Source: JAEUMD01 sp050246945 (GTDB lineage Bacteria > Pseudomonadota > Alphaproteobacteria > Rhizobiales > Hyphomicrobiaceae). Taken from it: DNA of 64,000 bases. The position numbers and the translations under genes are program-made. Below the pieces are notes generated by a model. It was given only the letters and a program-made list of their open reading frames with translations, did not search any database and had not been told where the DNA came from. Where the stretch lies: NCBI GenBank assembly GCA_050246945.1, contig JBFWVC010000023.1, positions 1 through 64,000 on the forward strand, given 5' to 3'. Of this stretch, positions 34,934-43,501 are shown piece by piece. How positions within the stretch are numbered: position 1 is the stretch's first letter; each line of letters starts with the position of its first letter.

Positions 34934-36052
34934 CTAAGTGCTCAGCAAGCCTTCGGGGGCGCGATAGGGCACCTCAACTGCCTCGGCAACGGAGGCATGG
35001 GTGATGTGCCCACCAAAGACATTGAGGCCATTCGCCAAGTGCGGATCATCCCGCAATGCCTGCTGCGTACCTTTATCGGCGAGCGAAAGCACGAATGGCA
35101 AAGTTGCGTTGTTAAGAGCGAAAGTCGACGTCCTGGCTACCGCACCGGGCATGTTTGTAACGCAGTAATGCACGACGCCATCGATGATGTACGTCGGATC
35201 CGCATGTGTTGTCGGGTGCGATGTCTCTGCGCATCCGCCCTGATCGATGGAGATATCGACGATGACCGAGCCGCGTGGCATTTCGGATACCATGTCACGC
35301 GTGATGAGCCGTGGCGTCGCCGCACCTGGTACGAGTACTGCGGCGATCACGAGATCGGACGAAGCAACGTGCTCTTCTATGGCCGCATGCGTCGAGAATG
35401 CGGTATCGACGGACGCGCCGAACTGCTGATCGATCGCATAAAGTCGCGCGCGGTTGATGTCCAAAACGGTTACTCTCGCCTCCAGGCCGATGGCCATACG
35501 CACAGCATTGATACCGGCACAACCGCCACCCAGAACCGTAACCTTTGCCGAGGGAACGCCGGCGACGCCTCCGAGAAGCACGCCACGTCCACCTTGCTCC
35601 ATTTCGAGGCAATGCGCGCCTGCCTGCACCGCCATGCGTCCGGCCACCTCGCTCATTGGTGCCAGCAGCGGCAATCCACCACCTGGTGCCGTGACCGTTT
35701 CGTACGCGATTGCGGTAACGCCCTTGTCGGCAAGTTCACGCGCGAGCTTGGGTGCCGCGGCAAGATGCAAGTAGGTGAACAGGGTTTGTCCGGCGCGCAG
35801 GAATCCGATTTCCTGCGGCTGCGGTTCCTTGACCTTGATAACCAGGTCGCTGGCCTCAAAGATTTCCTTTGGATCTTCAATGATCCGTGCACCAGCCGCC
35901 TGATAGTCTGCGTTTGACAGCCCCATGTGCGCTGCGGCATCCCGTTCCACAAGCACTTCGTGATGGTGTGCGACTGCTTCGCGTACTGCCGCCGGTGTCA
36001 TCCCGACCCGGTACTCGTGCACCTTCACCTCTTTGGGAACGCCGATTCGCAT
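34934..36052 (-). CDS. ald: Alanine dehydrogenase
   Basis: 372 residues from MRIGVPKE; the in-frame ATG at 36115 adds a stretch not found in the family. It interconverts L-alanine and pyruvate/ammonia with NAD. Landmarks: substrate region YRVGMTPAAV, VIKVKEPQP (with the catalytic-region Lys), FTYLHLAA (His), NAD-binding VTVLGGGCAGINAVRMA and DISIDQGGC, and PYRAPEGLL at the end. The length and all blocks are typical. It is monocistronic, with convergent and divergent neighbours. Confidence 0.96.
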   Translation of the reverse strand: MRIGVPKEVKVHEYRVGMTPAAVREAVAHHHEVLVERDAAAHMGLSNADYQAAGARIIEDPKEIFEASDLVIKVKEPQPQEIGFLRAGQTLFTYLHLAAAPKLARELADKGVTAIAYETVTAPGGGLPLLAPMSEVAGRMAVQAGAHCLEMEQGGRGVLLGGVAGVPSAKVTVLGGGCAGINAVRMAIGLEARVTVLDINRARLYAIDQQFGASVDTAFSTHAAIEEHVASSDLVIAAVLVPGAATPRLITRDMVSEMPRGSVIVDISIDQGGCAETSHPTTHADPTYIIDGVVHYCVTNMPGAVARTSTFALNNATLPFVLSLADKGTQQALRDDPHLANGLNVFGGHITHASVAEAVEVPYRAPEGLLST

Positions 36053-36436
36053 GGAAACCTCCCAAGCCGTTCTCGTCCCGGGGTGTAGCTGGTACTGCGC
36101 CAGATCGTGAAACAACTTCTAGCGCGCGTGATCGGCCCGGGTTCCATCACAAAGAGTGAGGACGATTGCCGTACTGCTTATCGGTCCGTGACAGTTTGCC
36201 AAACGCATCGCATCAACTTGTCGAGTGGTCACGTTTGGGTTTAGACTTTAACATGAGGATCGAAGGTTAGGACCGGTCAGAGTATCGCGCGTGCCCTTCG
36301 CATATCTCACACCTCTTTGGCGTTCAACGTCACGGCCATACGGCGGAACGCCGATGGTGAGTGTGTGCGAGACCCTTGGCTCCAGAACTGGCCTTTCCGC
36401 GCGGGCTGCTCACTGTCGGCGCAAAGGAGGACTTCA
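36053..36436. other. Intergenic region upstream of ald and the ybaK pseudogene
   Basis: About 380 bp between divergent genes. It should contain both promoters. The region is less GC-rich around 36230-36260. I found no convincing FNR/FixK-type box and no small gene. Confidence 0.4.
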
Positions 36437-36901
36437 ATGGGTATCGCATTGAGGTTAAAGCAGTTTCTCGACGAGCACAGCGTTCCCCATGCACGCGAAC
36501 ACCACAACCCGAAAGTGACTTCGCTTGCGACAGCGCGTGCTTGCTCCTTCGCATCGGATGATCTGGCAAAGGGCGTTTTGGCACGCTGCATGGAAGGATA
36601 AATCGTGGCTGTCGTGCCGGCATCACATCAACTCGATCTGCATCGTCTCGGCGGCTGGCTTGGTCAGCCAGTAGCCTTGGCCAACGAGGAAGAAGTAGCT
36701 GGCCTGTTTGGAGATTGCGAAGCTGGATGTGCGCCACGCTTGGCAGCGGCCTATGGGCTGAATGCCGTCGGCGACACAAGCCACGATGGTCACTGCGACG
36801 TGTATTTCGAGGCTGGCGACCACTGCACAATGGTTCACATGGGTGGACGCGAATTCGAACGGCGATGCCGCGACGCACCAAAAGTGCGCCGCACTGCCTA
36901 A
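36437..36901 (+). pseudogene. YbaK/prolyl-tRNA deacylase-family gene with one in-frame stop
   Basis: A strong ribosome site (AAAGGAGG, 7 bases before the ATG) opens MGIALRLKQFLDEHSVP, the usual start of the single-domain YbaK/ProX family that clears mischarged tRNAs. After CMEG a TAA at 36599-36601 interrupts. The same frame then continues with IVAVVPASHQLDLHRLG, EEEVAGLFGDCEAG, DVYFEAGDHCTMVHMGGREF up to a normal end. The family usually has Gly-Tyr before this hydrophobic strand, so TAA most simply replaces a Tyr codon (TAT or TAC). Without readthrough the product is cut at 54 residues. A sequencing error is an alternative. Confidence 0.8.
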
Positions 36902-36903
36902 GA

Positions 36904-36925
36904 AATCCGGACTTCTGTCCGGATT
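36904..36925. terminator. Hairpin after the ybaK pseudogene
   Basis: Perfect 9-bp arms AATCCGGAC (36904-36912) and GTCCGGATT (36917-36925) around a TTCT tetraloop, three bases past the stop. Only a weak U content follows, so termination is uncertain. It may instead shape translation or stability of the gene beginning at 37000. Confidence 0.55.
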
Positions 36926-36999
36926 GAACTCCGGTGCGGAGTGAGCTTACCGTTTGGTTCCGCGAGCCGTCTGCGTCTTGCAACGCAAAGGAGGTTACG

Positions 37000-37824
37000 A
37001 TGGCTGTCATCGCCATGGCCCGTGAGATGGCAACCCGTGGCAGCGAAGTCGCCACTGGCGTTGCCAATCGGTTTGGGCTTGAAATCATTCATCACGAAGT
37101 CGTTGAGCACGACATCGCCGACAGGGCTCATTTGCCAGAGAGCGAGGTGCACAAGTTCCTTGAGGGCGAAGCATCGCTGTGGGAGCGATGGAAGATCGAT
37201 CCGGAACGCATGTCGCGTTACACGGCACTTGAGATCCTTGAGCTTGCAGCCAGAGGCAATGTCGTGATCAGAGGTTGGGGCGCCACCAGTTTGCTTGGAT
37301 CAATTCCGCACGTCGTGACCGTGCGCACATGTGCTCCGATGCCCTATCGGGTGCAGGTCCTTAAGAGCCGCGTCGGCATTGAGTCCGAGGATGAGGCGCG
37401 CCGGGAGATTCAACGCAGCGATGCATGCCACGCCGGCGTTGTTCACCGGCTGTTTGGTGCCGACTGGATGGATGCAAGCCAATATGCGATCACCCTGAAT
37501 ACAGCACGCGTACCGGTCAAGCAATGTGTCGAACAGATCGTTCAACTCGCCTCCAGCTCTGAGTTCCAGGAGACGGAGCTGTCGCGCAGCATGCTGCGCG
37601 ACGCGCTCCTTCTGGCGCGCGCAAACGACAAACTTGATCAGGAATTCGGTCGCCACTCACGCCGGCACGACCTCGAAATTTCTGTTGAGCGAGGTCATGT
37701 AACTCTACACGGCGCAGCCACCGACTCGGATCTTATCGTAAGAGGCGTGCGTGCCATGCAGAGTGTGGAGGGCGTCGAATCCGTGAAGAGCGAAGCAACG
37801 GTGGTAGAGTTCGTTCCACACTAA
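37000..37824 (+). CDS. Cytidylate-kinase-like protein with C-terminal BON domain
   Basis: 274 residues; AAAGGAGG stands 7 bases before MAVIAMARE, the same leader arrangement as the ybaK gene upstream. The first ~195 residues match the cytidylate-kinase-like family (VIRGWGATSLLGSIPHVVTVRTCAPMPYRV and the YAITLNTARVP strand). The usual glycine-rich nucleotide loop is replaced by AREMATRGSEVATGVANRFG, so kinase activity is doubtful. The last ~70 residues form a BON module (DLEISVERGHVTLHGAATDSD, ending VEGVESVKSEATVVEF) known to bind lipids or ligands. The fusion suggests a sensory or stress role. Function is not established. Confidence 0.85.
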   Translation: MAVIAMAREMATRGSEVATGVANRFGLEIIHHEVVEHDIADRAHLPESEVHKFLEGEASLWERWKIDPERMSRYTALEILELAARGNVVIRGWGATSLLGSIPHVVTVRTCAPMPYRVQVLKSRVGIESEDEARREIQRSDACHAGVVHRLFGADWMDASQYAITLNTARVPVKQCVEQIVQLASSSEFQETELSRSMLRDALLLARANDKLDQEFGRHSRRHDLEISVERGHVTLHGAATDSDLIVRGVRAMQSVEGVESVKSEATVVEFVPH

Positions 37825-38237
37825 TCGTGAAAAATGACGGATGCAGTCCTGTTCGATGCGTGGTAGGCGCGCGCTGCCCAACTAGCTGCAGCTGAATCTC
37901 GCAATCCGACGTCAGTTTGCTATCGGCCGCGTTTTTCCAATCATCCGGTAGGCGGGATGTTTTTATATCTGGAGCACAGAAAGGCACAGGGCCTACCGCG
38001 GCTCACCAGGTCGTGATTGCTCGGCATCTCAATTCCCTGGCACCAAGGCGCAACATGAAGCGCAATGGCCGACGCAGGGTTTGTTGTCACATGCCTGGAT
38101 GGCAGTTGGGAGGGTCATGAGCGCGAGTTTTCCGACTCTCGCGCCCGCGCGCGCACGTCATGGGGTGCAAGGAGTTTTGCGACTCCCTATGGTCGGGTTG
38201 CCCGTGTCGTGATGCGATAAGGCAGAAAGGCAGCAAG
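37825..38237. other. Gene-poor intergenic region
   Basis: About 410 bp with only short, unconvincing frames. It is slightly AT-richer near 37930-37970. No repeat, RNA gene or clear terminator was noted. Confidence 0.4.
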
Positions 38238-38471
38238 ATGCCAACTCGGAGCAGGCCAGAGCAGGTGTGTTCCGATCTTACGCGAGCGGGGACGCCCTGT
38301 CAGGCTCCCGTCGTCAAGGGCCGCAAGCGATGCCGACGCCACGGCGGATTGAGCACAGGACCGCGCACCCCTGACGAGAAGGAGCGGGTACGCGCCGCGC
38401 GTGAGCGAGGCCTGGCGAAATGGCGGGCAGAGAGATCAGTTGGTCTACCGTCAAGCTCAGATGTAAGCTGA
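38238..38471 (+). CDS. HGGxSTG-motif small protein
   Basis: 77 residues from MPTRSRPEQVCSDL. It has the conserved layout C-S-x-L-T-R-A-G-T-P-C-Q-A-P ... KRCRRHGG followed by LSTGPRTPDEKERVRAA, which is the HGGxSTG small-protein family common in alphaproteobacteria and some phages. Three to four cysteines and a His near the motif suggest a zinc-bound minidomain with a basic helix. The family function is not known. It is single, with a GST gene 68 bp downstream. Confidence 0.78.
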   Translation: MPTRSRPEQVCSDLTRAGTPCQAPVVKGRKRCRRHGGLSTGPRTPDEKERVRAARERGLAKWRAERSVGLPSSSDVS

Positions 38472-38539
38472 ACGCCCGTCGAACTCTACGAGCCCGCAGG
38501 CGCGTAAGGATTGATCTACACGAGCTTTAGGAGCGCCGC

Positions 38540-39166
38540 ATGCTCAAGATCTGGGGTCGCAATACATCGGGAAATGTCCAGAAGGTCACGTGGGCCTTGG
38601 CTGAGTTGAAGCTACCTTTCGAGCGCATCGATGCTGGCGGCACATTCGGGAAGACCAAGGACAATTTCTATGTTGCCATGAACCCGAATTCGCTCGTGCC
38701 GACGCTAGAGGAGGACGACGGCTTCATACTGTGGGAGTCGAACTCCATCGTACGATACCTCGCCTCCAAATATTCCAACCGCACGCTCGAACCGGAAGAT
38801 CTTCGCACGCGGGCCAGGGCTCAGATGTGGATGGACTGGCAGCTCTCAGTCCTGGGACCAGCCATCACGCCGGTATTTTGGGGTCTGGTTCGCACGCCAC
38901 CAGAAATGCGCGATGCGAATGCAATCAGCATCGGCGTGAAAAAGACCATTGAAGCCGCCAAGATCATCGATGCGCAATTGGGTAAGACACCTTATCTGGC
39001 CGGCGACAGCTTTTCCTACGGTGACATACCTGTCGGCGTCATGGTCCACCGCTATATGCAGATCATAGAGGGGCGACCCAACACACCCAATCTCGATCGC
39101 TGGTACGCTGACATCTCTTCGCGTCCCGCATTCAAAGAGCAGGTTGCAAGTGTGCCGCTCTCATAG
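38540..39166 (+). CDS. Glutathione S-transferase family protein
   Basis: 208 residues with an AGGAGC ribosome site. The thioredoxin-like N-terminal domain (LKIWGRNTSGNVQKVTWALAELKLPFERID) has the glutathione-binding segment NPNSLVPTLEEDDGFILWESNSIVRYLA with cis-Pro and E-S. The all-alpha C-terminal domain has LAGDSFSYGDIPVGVMVHRYMQI, the N-capping-box region. The Ser in NTSGNVQK is the probable activating residue. It conjugates or reduces substrates with glutathione. The substrate is unknown. Confidence 0.92.
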   Translation: MLKIWGRNTSGNVQKVTWALAELKLPFERIDAGGTFGKTKDNFYVAMNPNSLVPTLEEDDGFILWESNSIVRYLASKYSNRTLEPEDLRTRARAQMWMDWQLSVLGPAITPVFWGLVRTPPEMRDANAISIGVKKTIEAAKIIDAQLGKTPYLAGDSFSYGDIPVGVMVHRYMQIIEGRPNTPNLDRWYADISSRPAFKEQVASVPLS

Positions 39167-39311
39167 GCCGATTTCTGCTGGCCTCATCATCAAGTGCACG
39201 TTCCACCATGCTCGCAAGATGGCGGCGCGAGCGTGGGCTGGCAGAACCGTGGCCAAAGAGTGCAGTCGGTTTGCGCTCAGGTCCAAATGTGAGCTGAGCC
39301 CACGAAGAAGT

Positions 39312-39878
39312 CTATGAGGCCGCCGGTGGCGCCGACTGATCGTTTTCCACGGTACGATAGGCAACGATCTTCGCTTCCTCGAACCGGGCGTCGAGTTGAG
39401 CAGATGCGCCCAGCAGACCAGCCTCCACAACCGCAACCGACCAATCAATGTATGCTCGCCGCCGCTCCGCCGGCCAATGTGCCGGTGGGCTGGATGCTAT
39501 CGATCGGAGGTTCGAGGTCTTGTCGGCGATCTTGACCAGCTTCGCGTCGCGCGACTTCTGCGCCGCGGTCTCGATCTGGAGCTGCTTCCGCAGCTCCTTG
39601 GCGAGGCTCTTGTCATCGGTGCACTCCTCAACGATTGCGGCGACGTTCTTGCCAAAATGTCCGGAAATCTGCTCGCGCGTGACCGGCTGGTCCTCCATCG
39701 CATCGTGAAGCAGAGCAGCAACGATGGCGTCCGTATTATCAGGCTCTGCTTCGGCGACGAGGGCGGCCACCTCCAACAGGTGGTTGATGTAAGGCTCACC
39801 CTTTGAGCCCTTCCGCCGTTGGTCTTCGTGCCAACGGGCAGCTTGATCCGCCGCTTTGAGAATTGAAGCTGATATCAT
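39312..39878 (-). CDS. MESH1-like HD-domain hydrolase
   Basis: 188 residues from MISASILKAADQAARW, which is preceded by a perfect AAGGAGG; the open frame further upstream has no family features. It shows the metal/ligand pattern of small (p)ppGpp hydrolases: AARWHEDQRRKGSKGEPYINHLLEVA (first His and R-K), LLHDAMEDQP (HD and ED), and KLVKIADKTSNLRSI (K-x-A-D...N). No synthetase domain is present, so hydrolysis of ppGpp or a related nucleotide is the likely activity. It is a single gene. Confidence 0.88.
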   Translation of the reverse strand: MISASILKAADQAARWHEDQRRKGSKGEPYINHLLEVAALVAEAEPDNTDAIVAALLHDAMEDQPVTREQISGHFGKNVAAIVEECTDDKSLAKELRKQLQIETAAQKSRDAKLVKIADKTSNLRSIASSPPAHWPAERRRAYIDWSVAVVEAGLLGASAQLDARFEEAKIVAYRTVENDQSAPPAAS

Positions 39879-40460
39879 TCGTCCTCCTTGGGTTGAGTGC
39901 GCAAAAGGTTGCACCGCAGCCGGGATTTCCGGTGCGGACCAACGGTTCTGTGTGTCATGGGAACGCCCCTCCCCAGGGGCACTTCTAACATAGTGCGTCA
40001 TGCTCAAATTACGAGGGGCGTGCGCCGGCTTGGTCTTCAAATATGCGCACAGGTCCGCAGCTACTCCGATCCAAAAGAGGGACATGGCCCGGGGGAGCGA
40101 CAACGTTTCAGATGAACCGCAAACCGACATGAAGATTTGTGCCGGCCATCTTTATGCGGCGGCGCGTTCCGCGCCTGCTGCCGTCGACTGATCCGGCGTC
40201 GACCGGGTCGCCTGGGCAGCCGACCATCTCCGCAGTTAAGGGTGCTTCGACCGTCGCCAATGTGAAGCGATCCGCAACCCGTATTTCATTTGATCAGATC
40301 AGTCGCAAGGCATGGCCGCCACGCATTGAAAGCGGAAAAGCAGCGTGCAACGTGAATTGAACCAAAGCGGAAATTCAAGTTGCCGCGCGCAGCGCTGATG
40401 CATCGAGCGGTGCGCTTGTACAATTGGCAAAACCAAGGGAGTCGGGCATTCCGTCAGTCG
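39879..40460. other. Gene-poor intergenic region
   Basis: About 580 bp between two minus-strand genes. The right-hand end holds the 3' region of the secreted-protein gene, and the left end holds the promoter and ribosome site of the HD hydrolase gene. No recognisable gene, repeat or RNA was seen. Confidence 0.4.
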
Positions 40461-41165
40461 CTATTGCGCCTTTCCCTTCACGTCCTGCTGTGTGTCCAAC
40501 TTGCCCTTCTCTACGACCTTCAATTGGACTTTCCTGCCCTGAGCGGCGCTGGCATGAAGGCTGTCGAGTGCCCTGTAGCAAGACTTGAGTTCGTTCAGGC
40601 TGCTGCACACATCGCTTTTCGCCAAAGACAATACAGTTTTGGACATGTCGTTGCTGCCTAGCATGGCGCCGGCCATGTCCGGACACCGTCCAGCAAAAAA
40701 TCCGGAAGACCTGACGTCGACACCGACAATCATCCCGGTTTTGGTGAAATCTTCGACCCGTGTGCTGAAGGTTGGTGCGTTCGATGTTGTCTGACGCCCG
40801 GCATACTTGCGCAAAATACCCGATACGATCAGGTAATCGCTATATGAGCCGTCCGCAGCCTTGAGGCTGTCGATCATCGCCTTAACCTTGTCAGAGAGAA
40901 AGTTCACCCGGCTTGCGTCGACTTCCTGATGCGCCCAGAGACACTCCGATTCGGCCTGGGCAATAAGCTGCTTCAACTGCCAGTACAGCGTGTTTGAGTA
41001 GAATGCGAGATTTCCTTTCCCGTAGGACACAGAGACGTAGCCCGCAGGATGAGCTACTAGGACATCTTGCAGCCCAGGCTTGGATTCGGCTGCGGCATTG
41101 CCGGCCGACGCGATAAGCAACAGGCTTGCCGAGAAAAATGTCATCCAAATTCTTTGCAACATCAT
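40461..41165 (-). CDS. Secreted protein of unknown function
   Basis: 234 residues with a signal peptide (MTFFSASLLLIASAGNAAA, cleaved before ESK). Mature region: a LAFYSNTLYWQLKQLIAQAESECLW helix, VNFLSDKVKAMIDSLKAAD, and cysteines near CLWAHQE, GRCPDMAGAM, SDVCSSLNELKSCYRAL (four, possibly two disulfides). I do not recognise a family. It lies 51 bp downstream of a zinc-ribbon membrane protein gene on the same strand and may share its transcript. Confidence 0.7.
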   Translation of the reverse strand: MMLQRIWMTFFSASLLLIASAGNAAAESKPGLQDVLVAHPAGYVSVSYGKGNLAFYSNTLYWQLKQLIAQAESECLWAHQEVDASRVNFLSDKVKAMIDSLKAADGSYSDYLIVSGILRKYAGRQTTSNAPTFSTRVEDFTKTGMIVGVDVRSSGFFAGRCPDMAGAMLGSNDMSKTVLSLAKSDVCSSLNELKSCYRALDSLHASAAQGRKVQLKVVEKGKLDTQQDVKGKAQ

Positions 41166-41216
41166 CTCATTTTCCTCCCCTACGCCCCATTTTCGTCATT
41201 CCATAGATTCCGCTAT

Positions 41217-42695
41217 TTACTCTCGCGTGATCTCGACATGTGGCGCAAATTCCTGAATGGCCGAGGCGATCAGCGCGGCGGTCAAACCCGCGTTCTTGTT
41301 GTTCAACTGGTAGACGCTGCTGATACGGCCGATGAATCCTGCAACGCTTCCAATGCCTGCAATGCCCGAGGCAAGACTGGTCGTGACATTGTCGATCTGC
41401 AGAATGTTTGCGATCGTCTTGTATTTTTCCGCCGCGCCAACCACACCCGACACGTTGTCTACCTGGCCCGCCTCTCCATTCTCTGAAACAGAGGGCGACT
41501 TTGTATCGGCCAGGACGGCGAGGAGTTCTATCCGTTCGGGCGGAAAGTCGACGGGAACCCCGAGTACGTACTGATCCATCTTGCCGCCCCGGCCGCCCTC
41601 GACAAACAGAGATATCTCGGCACCGACAGTCTTCGTGTGCAGCCTATGATGTGACACGGCCCTTGCGAAGCTATCCGCAACGGCGTCGCCGAAGGCCGAG
41701 TTCTGGAGTTCGTCGTCGTCAATCACACGCACCGAAACCCGGCGCAAATCAGAAAGTGGAACGGTCTGCTCGATCGACATGGTACCAAGCGGAAGGTTTG
41801 GCGCAAACGTCGGCCGAAATCCGAGCACCAGATTGCCGTTCTCCACTCCGAAACAGTGCTCCATTCGCGAAAATACGCCTGCGGTATCATCGTTTGGCAC
41901 TTTCAGCATTATGCCGAACGGATAGATCAGGCCGTGGTAGGTTTCGAATTGGCGTTCTTTCTTAGGGGAATAGCGTTTGGTCGCAGCCTCCCACAGATGC
42001 ATAACGCCTCCGAGAGCCGTTAGTCCAAGCAGCAGGGCAACGATGAGGCCCCAGTCTTTCGTCACGGGCAGGACAACGGCGAGCAGTTCCTGTCCGACGA
42101 GGATGAGGGGAAAGCAAAGGAACGTCAGAAACACCAGACCAATTCGGGCGAGCCAGAGCTTTATCCAGCTGGCGTGTGGCTTCACATTGCCGCTTTCAGC
42201 AATGCTGTCGTTTTCGATGCTGGCCTCGGAGCTAGCGGGAACAGCCTCGGTGGCGACGGCTCCGGTCGCTTCACCGGTATCGTCAACCGGATCGCCGCCT
42301 CTCGTGACCTTGAAAATCGAAGCGGCCGGCGAACCATCAGGGCGTGCTTGCTCGCTGGGGGCGGGATCGTGCCAAATCGATATGACCGGGGGCACGCCTG
42401 ACTGAGGTCCGTGTGGGGCGTAGGAAACGAGAATTCGCTGGCCGCAATGCATGCATCCCGAAATGGCATCCCCAGCCGGAAACCTGATTTTGCCCTGGCA
42501 GCTCGGGCATCGCCCCGTCGGATAATTGGTATTGGGATCGAGACCTAATATGGTGTCGAGTACCATGTCTTCAGGCCGAAGCATGAAGACGCTTTCGCAG
42601 CGAACGCATCGAACGTTTCTGGGTTCAACCGGCTTGGGTCCCCTTAGACGCACCGCGCAATGAGGGCACTCCACCAATCCAAGAAGTTCCGTCAT
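41217..42695 (-). CDS. Zinc-ribbon membrane protein of unknown function
   Basis: 492 residues from MTELLGLVECPHC, chosen because the N-terminal zinc motif then sits at the start. Three C-x2-C ribbon pairs are seen: CPHC ... CVRC near residues 10-30, and CPSC ... CMHC near 62-84. Two hydrophobic segments (about residues 178-205 and 210-235; LARIGLVFLTFLCFPLILVG and WGLIVALLLGLTALGGVM) follow a low-complexity linker. A soluble domain of about 240 residues ends with a hydrophobic Gly/Ala-rich stretch. The family is unknown to me. The layout suggests a membrane-bound regulatory or assembly factor. Confidence 0.75.
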   Translation of the reverse strand: MTELLGLVECPHCAVRLRGPKPVEPRNVRCVRCESVFMLRPEDMVLDTILGLDPNTNYPTGRCPSCQGKIRFPAGDAISGCMHCGQRILVSYAPHGPQSGVPPVISIWHDPAPSEQARPDGSPAASIFKVTRGGDPVDDTGEATGAVATEAVPASSEASIENDSIAESGNVKPHASWIKLWLARIGLVFLTFLCFPLILVGQELLAVVLPVTKDWGLIVALLLGLTALGGVMHLWEAATKRYSPKKERQFETYHGLIYPFGIMLKVPNDDTAGVFSRMEHCFGVENGNLVLGFRPTFAPNLPLGTMSIEQTVPLSDLRRVSVRVIDDDELQNSAFGDAVADSFARAVSHHRLHTKTVGAEISLFVEGGRGGKMDQYVLGVPVDFPPERIELLAVLADTKSPSVSENGEAGQVDNVSGVVGAAEKYKTIANILQIDNVTTSLASGIAGIGSVAGFIGRISSVYQLNNKNAGLTAALIASAIQEFAPHVEITRE

Positions 42696-42958
42696 CAGCC
42701 CCCCCCCCGGCACGCACCTCCAAGAGGCTCGACAAGCGATTATGCTGAGGTTGCCTGGGTCGGACAAGCTTGATTTCCAGTCCGACAACAGCGTCGCTTG
42801 GCGAAATTTTTTCCGGGTGCTGCATAGCAAATGCCGCACGAACTCGATGCCCCTAGCGGTGCGGCCGTTGCGACGGCAGCAATTGTATAAGTGCTGGCTA
42901 ACTGGGCATCGATGAAATTGCAGGCTATGGCCGCTGTGTTCTCTCGGGAGATACTTCC

Positions 42959-43501
42959 ATGCGCGAACTTGGGCTCAACAGGGTCTTTACCCTCATCGAG
43001 CCAGGGCCGGTGGTCCTGGTAGCGACCAGAGACGAGAACAAGAACAACATCATGACCATCTCTTGGACCATGGTGCTGGACTTCACGCCTACGCTTGCCA
43101 TTGCGACGGGTGCCTGGAACTATTCCTTCGCAGCCATTCAAAGGACCAGGGAGTGCGTGATCGCTATTCCGACGGTCGACCTGTTGGACAAGATCGTCGG
43201 GATTGGAACCTGCTCCGGCTCCGACACCGACAAGTTTGCCGAGTTCAAGCTCACGGCCATGCCTGGCAAACACGTCAGCGCGCCGTTGATAAAGGAGTGC
43301 CTGGCCAACATCGAGTGCAAGGTCGTCGACCTAATCGAAAAGCACAACATCGTGGTGCTGACGGCAGTGGCGGCCTACGAGGACCCGGCGCGCAAGGAGA
43401 GACGGACGCTGCACGCGGTTGGCGACGGGACCTTCATAGTTGATGGCCGAAAGCTCGACCGCCGGAAAATGATGGCCTCCAAGCTTCCAGAAGGCGTCTA
43501 G
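42959..43501 (+). CDS. Flavin reductase-family protein
   Basis: 180 residues with a GGGAGA ribosome site. The FMN-binding split-barrel pattern is clear: GPVVLVATRDENKNNIMTISWTM, IATGAWNYSFAAIQRTRECVIAIPT, LLDKIVGIGTCSGSDTDKF and ECKVVDLIEKHNIVVLTAVAAY. It would reduce flavin with NAD(P)H for a monooxygenase or act as a stand-alone reductase. The 3' end is overlapped on the other strand by the long tail of the gene starting at 44347. Confidence 0.9.
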   Translation: MRELGLNRVFTLIEPGPVVLVATRDENKNNIMTISWTMVLDFTPTLAIATGAWNYSFAAIQRTRECVIAIPTVDLLDKIVGIGTCSGSDTDKFAEFKLTAMPGKHVSAPLIKECLANIECKVVDLIEKHNIVVLTAVAAYEDPARKERRTLHAVGDGTFIVDGRKLDRRKMMASKLPEGV

